From: Anaerolineaceae bacterium
Lineage (GTDB): Bacteria > Chloroflexota > Anaerolineae > Aggregatilineales > Phototrophicaceae
Assembly: GCA_020634115.1 (NCBI GenBank)
Contig: JACKCH010000012.1
Coordinates: forward strand, 868,001-932,000
Direction of reading: 5' to 3'
Length of the DNA stretch: 64,000 bases
Shown: one piece after another, positions 1-9,052 of the stretch
Layout: each line of letters begins with the position of its first letter
How positions within the stretch are numbered: the stretch's first letter is position 1
Position numbers and translations under genes: made by a program
The notes under the pieces: generated by a model
Database searches by the model: none
Told to the model about the DNA's origin: nothing
Seen by the model: the letters and a program-made list of their open reading frames with translations, nothing else

Positions 1-1
1 G

Positions 2-865
2 CCAGATCTGCCAGTCGGATTAGAGCGCGTTATTCTACGCTGCCTGGAAAAAAACCCGGCACGCCGTTACCAGTCATGCAAGGCACTGGCGGAAGCGCTC
101 GATGCTGCCTTAACCCCCACCGGGATAACGCAATCCACAGCTCCGGCAGTAACCGAACCCTCCGGCAAATTGATTACTGAATCTGGACGAGAAATTCTCA
201 AGCGGATCAAACCAACGCTGCGGATTGTTCTGGCGGATGACCATACGATTCTGCGTAAGACGTTAGCATCCATGCTGGAATCCCGCGACGATTTCGTTAT
301 TGTGGGCGAAGCTGCAGATGGCGAGGCCGCCTTACAGCAGGTTACATCTATACTCCCCGATGTACTGCTGCTGGATTTGAATATGCCGGGAAAGGGTGGG
401 TTAGAAGTCCTACCGGTCATCCGCGCTGAAGCACCGAATGTCAAAGTCATTATTCTGACTGGGCGTGAAGAAGAATGGTATATTATGCGGGCGCTGCGTG
501 CCGGGGCGCATGGCTACATTCTTAAGTCCGCCGATGAAGAAGAACTGGTAGATGGTATCTTCAAGGTCATCCAGGGACAGATGGTGCTTGGCAAAGGAGT
601 TGCCGAGCGCATCGTAACGGGTCTGATTGGTGGTGACCACGAACAGATGATTAACAATACGGAGAAATTAATCCTGCTGCATGTGGCGGCAGGTTACGAA
701 AACCCGGACATTGCTAAACAGCTCAATCTTTCGATGTCAGTGGTCATCGAAACGCTGGCACAGATTATGAATAAGCTGGATGCAAAGGACCGCAACGCTG
801 CCGCTTTACGGGCGCTGCGCCAGGAGATTATCAGCCTGGATGATTTGCATGACCTGGACGTGTGA
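2..865 (+). CDS. Ser/Thr protein kinase C-terminus fused to response-regulator receiver and LuxR-type HTH (5' partial)
   Basis: The reading frame is open from the window edge. The first ~35 visible residues (LERVILRCLEKNPARRYQS, then a helical tail) match the end of a Hanks-type Ser/Thr kinase, subdomain XI. A short Thr/Pro linker leads to a complete receiver domain starting near base 218. It has the acidic pair (LADD), the phosphoacceptor Asp in LLLDLNMPG, the Thr in ILTG and the Lys in LKSAD. The last ~65 residues resemble a LuxR/NarL helix-turn-helix (ENPDIAKQLNLS, then RNAAALRALRQ and ISLDDL), though diverged. A TTG at 170 would make a stand-alone regulator, but unbroken kinase-like coding upstream favours one fusion protein. 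It would link kinase signalling to a two-component-type output. The kinase catalytic core lies outside the window. Confidence 0.75.
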   Translation, partial: PDLPVGLERVILRCLEKNPARRYQSCKALAEALDAALTPTGITQSTAPAVTEPSGKLITESGREILKRIKPTLRIVLADDHTILRKTLASMLESRDDFVIVGEAADGEAALQQVTSILPDVLLLDLNMPGKGGLEVLPVIRAEAPNVKVIILTGREEEWYIMRALRAGAHGYILKSADEEELVDGIFKVIQGQMVLGKGVAERIVTGLIGGDHEQMINNTEKLILLHVAAGYENPDIAKQLNLSMSVVIETLAQIMNKLDAKDRNAAALRALRQEIISLDDLHDLDV

Positions 866-1069
866 TCGGCGTTTAGAACACCGAAGAAAAATCACGGGCA
901 GTGTATCAGCAATTTCCTGCAAGAGGGTAATGGCGGTGGTCATCGTCTAGAATTGGCGTATCCGCTGCCCAACAAGCCACATAATCACCGAGGTGAGTAG
1001 CGCCGGTCATTATGCTCCATTCGCCATACTGCTGAAGAAAACAGGTAAATTCAGAGGGTGTATTGGTTG
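866..1069. other. Intergenic, no feature recognised
   Basis: This stretch lies between the kinase-receiver gene and the convergent helical protein. I see no convincing terminator, RNA gene or complete coding region. Short minus-strand open stretches exist but start and stop without ribosome sites. Confidence 0.4.
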
Positions 1070-1534
1070 CTAACCTGTGGGGCTGTTTTCCGTCAGAAAG
1101 TTATCGAATTCAATCAGGTCATACAATGCAAACTCGGCCATCTCCCAGAGGTCGCCACTGGGAACGCGGGTAATATCTGGATGCGGGCGCGAAGCTTCAC
1201 CCAGAATCATCAGCATATCACGCAGCACAGCCTCCTGATGGGCACGCATCCGGTTAAAACGGGATAGCGCCTGCATCACAGCCCGATCTTGCTGCACCAT
1301 CCGCTTGGTTTCCGGTGACTCGTAATAATACTGCTGCCGCCAGTGGCGATGCTCGTTGACAATCTCTTCAATCTGCTCACGGATATAATGCAACGCATTA
1401 AGAGTGTGAAGGTACTGGTTGCTGTGATCGGCCAGCATCATTTGCTCGAGCAGGTCCAGGTATGTTTGCGCCTGTGCCAACCGTTTCCGATATTCGTTGT
1501 TTACCCGCCACAGCAGGTCGCCGCCGGTCTGCAT
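1070..1534 (-). CDS. Hypothetical helical protein, coiled-coil-like
   Basis: I do not recognise this 154-residue protein. It is rich in Glu, Gln, Arg and Leu and should be almost entirely alpha-helical. There are long amphipathic stretches around residues 10-110, including QIEEIVNEHRHWRQQYYYES, and an acidic C-terminal helix (WEMAEFALYDLIEFDNFL). There is no signal peptide or membrane segment. An upstream TTG at 1579 would add 15 residues. The ATG at 1534 is preferred because AGGA sits six bases before it, whereas the TTG has no ribosome site. It converges with the kinase-receiver gene and is divergent from ftsK. Function unknown. Confidence 0.6.
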   Translation of the reverse strand: MQTGGDLLWRVNNEYRKRLAQAQTYLDLLEQMMLADHSNQYLHTLNALHYIREQIEEIVNEHRHWRQQYYYESPETKRMVQQDRAVMQALSRFNRMRAHQEAVLRDMLMILGEASRPHPDITRVPSGDLWEMAEFALYDLIEFDNFLTENSPTG

Positions 1535-1659
1535 ATTGAATCCTGGCACTCCCAGATTGATATGTTTATCTTCGCACAAATCAAAAAGTTTGCCAAGTCA
1601 GTCGTCATAAATCTATGATAGAATATATGTTCTCTACGGGCGCAAATGTGGTAAAATTG

Positions 1660-1668
1660 TGGTATGAT
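1660..1668 (+). promoter_or_regulatory. Extended -10 promoter candidate upstream of ftsK
   Basis: TGGTATGAT fits the extended -10 consensus TGnTATAAT. No convincing -35 box is present. It lies about 165 bases before the ftsK start, so a long leader would be expected. Confidence 0.35.
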
Positions 1669-1835
1669 ACTGAAGTATTTTATTGGTATCTTGCAACGTA
1701 GTTCGCAGTTACGCGGTTGACTGTGCAGGCAGCGGCCTGATAAGACCTGCTCCACTAGAAACCGTTTCTCCACTTGTGTAAGTCCTGGCAATGTTCCAGC
1801 ACTGCCCGTAGGCCATTTAGCAGCAGGAAATTCCT

Positions 1836-4800
1836 ATGAGCATGTACCGTAAAGACAAAGACGACGACTTGAAAGACGATCCTTACTACGAAGACGACGA
1901 ATTCGAAGACGACGAATTTGAAGATGACGACGAAGACGATTCTTCGATAGCGTCACGAATCGGTAGTAGCGGACGTGTTAACCCATACTCACAAGGTAGA
2001 AGCACGTCTAATCTGCCGGGACGGTCCGGTGTCATCGGTAGCTCAGGCTCACAGGCCGGCAGCGGCTCGCCATCGTCCTCCCCGACAGCGGGAAGCGGTT
2101 CGCGCTTTGGCAGCGGTGCGCCGTCGTCCCCCCCCACAACGGGCGGTGGTACGCGCTTTGGCAGCGGTGCGCCATCGTCCCCCCCCACAACGGGCGGTGG
2201 TACGCGCTTTGGCAGCGGTTCCCAATCGTCGTCCTCCCCAGCGGGGAGTAGCGGTACGCGCTTTGGCAGCGGTTCCCAATCGTCGTCCTCCCCAGCGGGG
2301 AGTAGCGGTACGCGCTTTGGCAGTGGTTCCCAATCGTCGTCCTCCCCGACAGCGGGCGGCAGTAGGCCCTTCAGCAGCAGTTCGCAATCGTCCTCTCCCA
2401 CAACGGGGGGCGGTTCGCGCTATGGCAGCGGTTCATCGTCTGCTGCCAGCAGGCCGGAAGACAAGTCCAAATCGGGAGGTAATCGCCTGGGAGGATTAGC
2501 CGGGCGCTTCGGTGGCGGTAAACAAGATGATAAAAAGGCCGCGAAAAGCCAGAGTATAAGTCAGCCTGCGAGCGGTAGTCCAGCTTCCAGGGCGGGCGGA
2601 TTCCTGAATCGTGGCAAGAAAGATGATAAGAAACCATCAACACCTACCGCCAGAGCAACCACCCAGACCGGTGGCGGAAAACCGGGCGGACTGACGTCGC
2701 GTTTCGGATTCGGCAAAAAAGACGACAAAAAAACAACTAGCAGTTCCGCATCGGCAGGCGCGGGGACACGCAGCCCGTTTTCATCGTCATCCACATCGTC
2801 ACCTTATTCCTCGTCACGCACCTCATCACCAACCAGCAGTGCCAGTTCAAGCAGCGCAGGCACGGCACGCCGACCATTTGGGAGCCTGGGGCGCAGCGGC
2901 AGCCAATCCCCGGCAAAATCGTCGGGTGCAGCCTCTAAAAAATCAGAGGGGCGACGTTTCCCCTTCTTCGGCGGGGGTGGCAGTCAAGAAACGAGACCGG
3001 CCTCTCGGCCACGTACTAGCAAAGCGCCCAAAGTGCAGGGCGAAGGGCTTACGCTGGATAACAAGCTGGATATTCTGGGCGTAGCACTGGTTCTAGGGGC
3101 GCTGGCGCTGTTTTTTAGCACGCTTTCCGCTACAAAAGGCGCGCTGACCGAAGCCATTAACCAGATGCTTGGTCAGGCATTGGGACAAGGCGCAATCGCC
3201 GTCCCGATTGCAATGATGGCCGTTGGGGTCTGGTTGATCGCCCGGCACTTTGGGGAGGAAGCCCCGGTTGTCGCGCCATCGCGCATTATCGGAATTATCA
3301 TCACCTATCTGGGTATTCTGATTCTGCTCCAATTCATCGAAACATTCAGTTACACGAATGTCTCAAACCTGGCTGAATTGCGGCTCAATCTGGAAGGGTC
3401 TTGGTTATATGGTCGCGGCGGCGGTTACATCGGTGGTCAGCTTTACTATTTCCTGGTCTCGAATATCACCGAATTAGGTTCATTTTTCGCGTTGGTTGCG
3501 TGGTTAATCATTGGCGTGATGCTCACGTTTGACCTGAGTATGCGCGACCTGGCGTTAGTGACAATTGGCACCTGGCGCAGTTTCCGAGATGCTCAGCAGC
3601 GCCGTAGCCAGAAAGTTGCCGCCAAGCGTGCTGAACTGCAAGCCCAACAAATCACTGCCAGCAGTGCTGCACCCATTGCCGTCACAAAACCGGATACCGA
3701 ACAACTCCCCGCCGGAGCAAACAGACCGGCGCTACCAGCGGCGGCGACACTCTCACCGGCAGAACCGCCACGTGCTATCCCAATTTCAATGGGTGGGCGA
3801 CAGGTTGCTACGGTGAAAGGCAACGACTTTGTCCCACTGGAAGCTGCTTCGGCAGCGGTACAGGGGGGTGGCCCGGCAGGAAGCGACAGTACCGGCGCGG
3901 GTAAAAGCGGCGTTTTCGGACGGCTGCGGGGTGCGCTGCCGGTTGGCGGGCGTGCCAGCACAACACCGCCTGACAAAACAAATGTCGCTCAGGACAGTCC
4001 AAAAGAGGCGCAACAGCCCGGCGGTATGCGGGGGCGCTTGTTCAGCCGTTCCAGCAGCACCGCCGTAACCCCATCATCACCAGGGGCTGCTCAGGCGTCG
4101 ACTCCCACCGCTTCAGTCGCACCGCCCACGCCATCGGGTGATGTTTTCGGCCAGCCCATCGGCGCAACGGCTTCGGCAGCACCGCCGACCAATATATCCA
4201 ATGCACCGTCCGCCTCCCCTGCTTTACCAAGCACACCACCTGCGGGGCGTCCGGCGGAGGAAGAAACTCCGGCGCGGTTGGGCGATTTGGTGCGCCAGCG
4301 ACCAACCCAGCCACCCGCCGCCAATGCAGGCCAACCGGTTTCACCGTTCCAGCGACCAGCGACTAGTCAGCCACCCACAACATCAACCGGGCAACCAGGC
4401 CACAGCACACCGCTTGCAGACCGGTTGAATGTGCGTCCATTCTCTGCGCCCAACGCAAGTCCGGCGCAAGAGGACAATAAACCGCCCCAACCGGCAGATA
4501 CACAATCAGAACGAGCACGCCCAGTGGGACAGCCGACCACACCATCACAGACCGGGAGTCCACAGTCCGCTCCCGCCGCACCTGTTTTTAATCGGCCACC
4601 GGCTGCAACGCCGGTATCACCCGCTCCAGGGGCACAGGCAGCGCCCGACCCGGCGAATGCCGATGCGACGCCTCTGGCCGAACGCCAGGATCGCCTGAAC
4701 GCGATCCGTGCCGGACAAGCTAACCGGCCCCCCGAACCACCCAGCCCGATGATGCGTCCACCGGTCACGACGCGACCTTTTGGACAGTCAGCGGGTGACG

Positions 4801-6476
4801 AGCGCCCATCTGCGCCTCAGGCCCGTCCGGAGCCAGTTGTTCGCAGCGCACCACCCCCAGCCCCGCCGGTCATGAGCCGTTCGGCGGCACAAAGCGGACA
4901 GCGCAGCCGGGATTGGAAACTGCCTGAACTCGGCACACTGTTGAATCCGGGTTCTGAGCAGGAATTTGACCGTGAATCCCTGCTGCAACGGGCGCGCGTG
5001 ATTGAAGATACGCTCAATAGTTTCGGCGCGCCGGGCAAAGTGGTTGAAGTGAACACCGGCCCAGTGATTACTCAGTTCGCCGTTGAGCCGGATTATCTGA
5101 CCACCCGCTCTGGTAAGAAAAATCGCGTCAAAGTGAGCGCCATCGCTCAGTTGGATAAAGATATGCAGTTGGCGTTAGGCGCGAAGTCTATCCGTGTGGA
5201 AGCACCCGTGCCGGGTAAAGGCTATGTCGGTATCGAAGTGCCGAACGAACAGGCCTCACTGGTGAGCCTGCGCGATGTGATGGAGGCGGATGAGTTCAAG
5301 CGTATCAAATCGCCACTGGCGATCTCGCTCGGCATGAGTGTGGACGGTACACCCGTCGCCGCCGACCTGTCCTCGATGCCTCACCTGCTGATCGCCGGGA
5401 CAACGGGCTCCGGTAAATCGGTCTGCGTAAACTCGATTATCGCCAGCATCATCACCAAAAACACGCCCAAAGATGTCAAGTTCATCATGGTCGACCCTAA
5501 GCGTGTCGAGCTGACGGGCTACAACGGCATTCCACATCTGGTCGCGCCCGTCGTGGTTGACCTGGAGCGGATTGTCGGCGTGTTGAAGTGGGTCACACGC
5601 GAGATGGACGAGCGGTACAAACGCTTCAGCAACGCCGGAGCGCGTAATATTGAGGACTTCAATAAGCATCTGCCACAAAATGAAGAGTGGATGCCCTATA
5701 TCATCGTCATCATTGACGAGTTGGCTGACCTGATGATGCTCGCGCCGGATGAAACCGAGCGCGTGATTACCCGTATCGCGGCGCTGGCGCGTGCTACTGG
5801 CATTCACCTCGTCATCGCCACCCAGCGTCCATCGGTGGATGTCGTGACTGGTCTGATTAAAGCCAACTTCCCGGCGCGTATCGCTTTCGCGGTGGCCGGT
5901 GGTGTGGACAGCCGCGTCATCCTCGATCAGCCCGGCGCGGAACGCCTGTTGGGACGCGGTGACATGCTCTATATGAGCGGCGACTCACCTGCGCCTGTCC
6001 GTTTGCAGGGTGTATTTGTCTCCGATACGGAAATCAGTAACATCACCCGTTTCTGGAAAATGCAGGCTGGGGAAGATATTCAAACCCGCCCGATCAGCAC
6101 ACTAGTTTTGGATAACACCCTGGTGGATGAAGCCCGTACCGTCGCGCCGAGTTCGCCCAGCAGTAGCAGCAATATGGTACGACAACAAGCATTCTGGGAT
6201 CGGGATAATGACAGCCGTTCCAGCGTGACCATAACCTCGTCCGACACGGGCGGTTTGGGTGAAGATGAAGACCAGGACGACGAACTGTACGGCGAAGCAG
6301 TGGAACTAGTACAGCGCCTCAACAAAGCGTCGGTATCCCTGCTTCAGCGGCGGCTGCGGATTGGCTATACCCGCGCTGCCCGACTGATAGACAAAATGGA
6401 AGAAGAAGGGATTGTCGGCCCGGCAGAAAGCGGCAGCAAACCCCGCGAAGTGCTGACTGGTGGCAGGGGCGGGTAG
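1836..6476 (+). CDS. ftsK: DNA translocase FtsK/SpoIIIE with very long low-complexity N-terminus
   Basis: Predicted septal DNA pump that clears chromosome ends from the closing division site using ATP. At 1546 residues it is far longer than typical ~750-900 residue homologues. The layout is an acidic start (residues 5-35, Asp/Glu runs), then Ser/Gly tandem repeats and Lys patches to ~400. Four or so membrane helices span ~410-590, and a long Pro/Ala/Thr linker runs to ~1020. The alpha/beta motor follows, with Walker A GTTGSGKS near 1190, Walker B VIIDELADL near 1290 and the FtsK signature ATQRPSVDVVTG. The C-terminal gamma winged helix (~1480-1540, YTRAARLIDKMEEEGIVGP) normally reads KOPS sites. 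The start ATG has AGGAA upstream. The motor assignment is secure; the role of the N-terminal half is unknown. Confidence 0.95.
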   Translation: MSMYRKDKDDDLKDDPYYEDDEFEDDEFEDDDEDDSSIASRIGSSGRVNPYSQGRSTSNLPGRSGVIGSSGSQAGSGSPSSSPTAGSGSRFGSGAPSSPPTTGGGTRFGSGAPSSPPTTGGGTRFGSGSQSSSSPAGSSGTRFGSGSQSSSSPAGSSGTRFGSGSQSSSSPTAGGSRPFSSSSQSSSPTTGGGSRYGSGSSSAASRPEDKSKSGGNRLGGLAGRFGGGKQDDKKAAKSQSISQPASGSPASRAGGFLNRGKKDDKKPSTPTARATTQTGGGKPGGLTSRFGFGKKDDKKTTSSSASAGAGTRSPFSSSSTSSPYSSSRTSSPTSSASSSSAGTARRPFGSLGRSGSQSPAKSSGAASKKSEGRRFPFFGGGGSQETRPASRPRTSKAPKVQGEGLTLDNKLDILGVALVLGALALFFSTLSATKGALTEAINQMLGQALGQGAIAVPIAMMAVGVWLIARHFGEEAPVVAPSRIIGIIITYLGILILLQFIETFSYTNVSNLAELRLNLEGSWLYGRGGGYIGGQLYYFLVSNITELGSFFALVAWLIIGVMLTFDLSMRDLALVTIGTWRSFRDAQQRRSQKVAAKRAELQAQQITASSAAPIAVTKPDTEQLPAGANRPALPAAATLSPAEPPRAIPISMGGRQVATVKGNDFVPLEAASAAVQGGGPAGSDSTGAGKSGVFGRLRGALPVGGRASTTPPDKTNVAQDSPKEAQQPGGMRGRLFSRSSSTAVTPSSPGAAQASTPTASVAPPTPSGDVFGQPIGATASAAPPTNISNAPSASPALPSTPPAGRPAEEETPARLGDLVRQRPTQPPAANAGQPVSPFQRPATSQPPTTSTGQPGHSTPLADRLNVRPFSAPNASPAQEDNKPPQPADTQSERARPVGQPTTPSQTGSPQSAPAAPVFNRPPAATPVSPAPGAQAAPDPANADATPLAERQDRLNAIRAGQANRPPEPPSPMMRPPVTTRPFGQSAGDERPSAPQARPEPVVRSAPPPAPPVMSRSAAQSGQRSRDWKLPELGTLLNPGSEQEFDRESLLQRARVIEDTLNSFGAPGKVVEVNTGPVITQFAVEPDYLTTRSGKKNRVKVSAIAQLDKDMQLALGAKSIRVEAPVPGKGYVGIEVPNEQASLVSLRDVMEADEFKRIKSPLAISLGMSVDGTPVAADLSSMPHLLIAGTTGSGKSVCVNSIIASIITKNTPKDVKFIMVDPKRVELTGYNGIPHLVAPVVVDLERIVGVLKWVTREMDERYKRFSNAGARNIEDFNKHLPQNEEWMPYIIVIIDELADLMMLAPDETERVITRIAALARATGIHLVIATQRPSVDVVTGLIKANFPARIAFAVAGGVDSRVILDQPGAERLLGRGDMLYMSGDSPAPVRLQGVFVSDTEISNITRFWKMQAGEDIQTRPISTLVLDNTLVDEARTVAPSSPSSSSNMVRQQAFWDRDNDSRSSVTITSSDTGGLGEDEDQDDELYGEAVELVQRLNKASVSLLQRRLRIGYTRAARLIDKMEEEGIVGPAESGSKPREVLTGGRGG
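2090..2400 (+). repeat. In-frame tandem repeats within ftsK N-terminus
   Basis: Units of about 51 and 54 bases recur head to tail, two or more of each. They encode variations of GTRFGSG followed by APSSPP or SQSSSSP. Neighbouring copies are nearly identical at DNA level, which suggests recent slippage or unequal exchange. Copy number is therefore likely to vary between strains. Confidence 0.85.
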
Positions 6477-6545
6477 AGAAATCTAGTCAAGTGTATCCAA
6501 CTGGCGGGGCAGAGATCCGATTCGCTATGCGTGATTGAGCTATAA

Positions 6546-7343
6546 TCACTTACGGTCTGTTTTCAGGCGTTGTAGAGCCACCGTGGCTTTATATCTTACA
6601 AGCTCATCCTCATGGTTGAGCTTGTTTTCGAGTACAGGGATTGCTTTTGGAATACCCAGTTTTCCCAAAGCCTCAACCGCTGCACGCTGAAGTTCTCTAT
6701 CATCCGAATCCAGGAATGGCAGAATAGCATCAAATGCCTGGGCATATCGCCGTTCTCCCAAATAACTGATGATATAGATGAGAAAATAATCTGGCACATT
6801 TCTAGAGGCGATTAGCTCAAGCAGATGATTCGGAATGTTATTCTTGTCGTTTTCAAGAATCTCAAATGCGTCAAAAATAGATTCAACAATCTTAAGGTTA
6901 CTTGTTGAGATCGCGGTCTTTAACACCTCAAACAAGGGAGCTATCAGAACATTCAAGATTGAAATTGCCAGGGATTGAATCGCTAAAGATTGAACCAACA
7001 CGGTATATTTTTCAGAATCCGCAATCTTCATAAGTGCTTGAACTGATGAAAATGTCCCTATATCTCTCAAGGCGTATATAGCGGCCATCTGTACTGATTT
7101 ATCGTCTTCAGTTTCAAGAAGTTCCACTATATATCCCACGCAGCTTTCATGTTTTATTACACTAAGCGCGTCAACGGTGCACTCTCGAACCAGATAATCC
7201 GTACTCTTTAAGTAAGGAACAAGCAAATCAGGCGATTCCAATGGCTTGACTAATCGGAGTATTTCTTTCCTGATGAATTGCCTTTCTTTGATGTCCGCCA
7301 TTGGAAGAATCTGTAATAACTCAGTGACTCTGCTGCTCTCCAT
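6546..7343 (-). CDS. HEAT-repeat protein
   Basis: A 265-residue protein made of ~30-residue helical pairs of the HEAT/PBS-lyase-like type. Examples are VRECTVDALSVI, VQMAAIYALRDIG, ELQRAAVEALGKLG and VRYKATVALQRL at the C-terminus. Such proteins usually act as protein-binding scaffolds. A catalytic role is not indicated, and there is no signal peptide. The start has GAGG eight bases upstream. Base composition is visibly AT-richer (many AAA, ATT and TTT codons) than the GC-rich genes on either side, consistent with recent acquisition. The partner is unknown. Confidence 0.8.
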   Translation of the reverse strand: MESSRVTELLQILPMADIKERQFIRKEILRLVKPLESPDLLVPYLKSTDYLVRECTVDALSVIKHESCVGYIVELLETEDDKSVQMAAIYALRDIGTFSSVQALMKIADSEKYTVLVQSLAIQSLAISILNVLIAPLFEVLKTAISTSNLKIVESIFDAFEILENDKNNIPNHLLELIASRNVPDYFLIYIISYLGERRYAQAFDAILPFLDSDDRELQRAAVEALGKLGIPKAIPVLENKLNHEDELVRYKATVALQRLKTDRK

Positions 7344-7477
7344 CTTTATCCCTCATCAACTGCCCTATGCTATTTTCAATAAGGAGCGAAAGGGCATACC
7401 AGACTACAAAGGTGGAGCGGCACATCCCGTACCGCCCCATATTATTACCCCAAACTCTGCGTTTCCCACCCAAGTTT
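7344..7477. other. Intergenic segment duplicated from downstream flank of the M23 gene
   Basis: From about 7376 this stretch resembles 8966-9052, the DNA just past the stop of the intact M23 gene. Shared pieces include CAATAAGGAGC, AGCGGCACATCC and GTACCGCCCC. It shows that the duplication includes non-coding flank, not only the peptidase gene. Confidence 0.7.
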
Positions 7478-7788
7478 CTAGTGTTTCCCCAGCAGGCCGA
7501 TCACCGGGCCGCCCAGCACCAACACCGGTTGATCCATCGGATTTTGCCACTGGTTCCAACCTGAGTCCTGGTAGAAATACTTGGCGCTCGGTGGGAATTT
7601 CTTCGTGATCCAGTCGCGAATATCCTGAGTCATGTAAAGCTGCGGATCACAATCCACTTGTTCATGTAACGCACTTCCAGATGGAGGTGATTCTGCCCGC
7701 CCAAGTCGATTTCGCCCAGAACGGTATCGGAGTGAATTGGGCCGCCAGGGTGGGACAGACGCACGGCCTTTTTCTTCCCCTGCGCCTT
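7478..7788 (-). pseudogene. Truncated, frameshifted copy of the M23 peptidase 3' end
   Basis: About 270 bases closely match the last part of the intact M23 gene at 9053-9330. The match covers the HLHLE metal-binding region and the same final residues (LGGPVIG-LGKH, stop). A one-base deletion near 7645 (GCGGATCACAATCC against GCGGATTGACAATCC) breaks the frame. The 5' two thirds, including the SH3 domains and the HGGLD metal motif, are absent. Beyond the close match the frame reads AVRLSHPGGPIHSDTVLGE, a plausible M23 sequence that differs from the intact copy, so the source may have been a diverged paralogue. It abuts the stop of the ATP-grasp gene in the same frame. It cannot make an active peptidase. 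Confidence 0.85.
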
Positions 7789-8868
7789 TTAACGTGACTG
7801 CCGTTGTTCCCTGGCGATTCTGGCACGGATTAAGGCCGCCTCAGCAATAAAGGGGGTGGTCGAATCGGGATAGGGGGCTACACTGCTGACATTCACTTCG
7901 CACAAGACATAAGTATCAAAGTCATTGTCATTTGGCCCCAGCAAGAAGTCTGCATCCCAGAGTACCGGCAAGTGATCCGTAGAAATGTCCAATAATGCCT
8001 GTAATTCAGGCACCCACTTCTGCTCCAACTTCTGCTTTAGTCGCTGGAAATCAGGTAGATCGGGCGGATAATACAGGCGCGGGCCGGGTTGAGGGGCTTC
8101 TTCTGGAGATGCACCCTCTGGAGTAGGATAGAGCGCGTTGATCGCCTGATGCCCAAATCCAGCCACTTTATCATGAACCAGGTAACACCGAATCATACCC
8201 TCCGGCAAGCGCGTTTGATAAGCCTGGTCGATTATTTTTCCTCCACCAGCAAAGTATGGTTCACAGAGCATTAGGAATTCGCCCAGCGTTATCACTCCTT
8301 CCACACTGCCGCGTTCAGCATGACGAGCGCGAACAAGCGTTGTTTCCGTGATAGACTCGCTGTTCGTACTGGTCTGCACTTTCCATACGCCAGAGCCACT
8401 ATGCCCACGATTCCGCTTCAGCACCCGCGCCGTACCACCAACCAGGCGTCCCGGTAACTGCTGACGCATATCTGCCAGGCTACTATAGACGTGTGTATCC
8501 GTACCCCATTCCATATGCCGCGTTTGAAACAGGATTTCTTTGGTGCCCATCTTCATAATAATATCGGGATGGGTGCTGACAAAAACCCCCGCATCAGCTA
8601 CCTGTCTCAGCATGGCATCCAGTATGCTTCTATCATGCCCATCCTGAATGGGGTTTACCCAGACCAGAACCCCGTCCATCGTTAAGAGCTGCTGGTACAC
8701 CTCGTCCGCAAAATCGGGGTGGTAAACGGCTGGAAGAGCCTCGGTATTCAATGCAGCCAACGCCTGAAAGAGGGGGGAAAAACGGTTATTATTGGCTGTG
8801 GCTGTTTTTCTGGTTTCCAAATCGCCAGGATATACTATTGCAATGCGAAGATTCTGGTCATCACTCAT
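7789..8868 (-). CDS. ATP-grasp-like protein, Cj0069 family
   Basis: A 359-residue protein resembling the family named after Campylobacter Cj0069, from recollection of motifs such as NNRFSPLFQAL, AVYHPDF, VLVWVNPI and VLKRNRGHSGSGVWKV. The pattern of a Lys/Gly-rich nucleotide loop, CEPYF, a cis-type acidic stretch (LWDADFLLG) and CEVNVSSV fits an ATP-grasp fold that ligates a carboxylate to an amine or thiol. The substrate is unknown. A GTG nine bases upstream is in frame, but GGGAG is correctly spaced for the ATG at 8868. It lies between an M23 relic and the intact M23 gene on the same strand and so may have been inserted into, or captured by, the duplication. Confidence 0.7.
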   Translation of the reverse strand: MSDDQNLRIAIVYPGDLETRKTATANNNRFSPLFQALAALNTEALPAVYHPDFADEVYQQLLTMDGVLVWVNPIQDGHDRSILDAMLRQVADAGVFVSTHPDIIMKMGTKEILFQTRHMEWGTDTHVYSSLADMRQQLPGRLVGGTARVLKRNRGHSGSGVWKVQTSTNSESITETTLVRARHAERGSVEGVITLGEFLMLCEPYFAGGGKIIDQAYQTRLPEGMIRCYLVHDKVAGFGHQAINALYPTPEGASPEEAPQPGPRLYYPPDLPDFQRLKQKLEQKWVPELQALLDISTDHLPVLWDADFLLGPNDNDFDTYVLCEVNVSSVAPYPDSTTPFIAEAALIRARIAREQRQSR

Positions 8869-9052
8869 GGCTTGCACTCCCGAATAGCAAGACTGTTTTG
8901 AATATATCTGGCAATAACCACAACTGTTTTATGCTATCATCTATCGTTCCTGGCATCGTCTCCCTTCAATAAGGAGCAAAAAGGCACAGGAGCGGCACAT
9001 CCAGTACCGCCCCTCATTCTTACAAAAGCCTCTGCACTTTCTACCAGAGTTT

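Noticed and set aside
866..1069. Minus-strand coding remnant between the first two genes
   Set aside because: Short open pieces in two frames do not join without an assumed frameshift, and no family is recognised.
1886..2401. Long minus-strand and alternative-frame open stretches over the ftsK repeats
   Set aside because: They are by-products of the GC-rich tandem repeats; the translations are low-complexity and have no ribosome sites.
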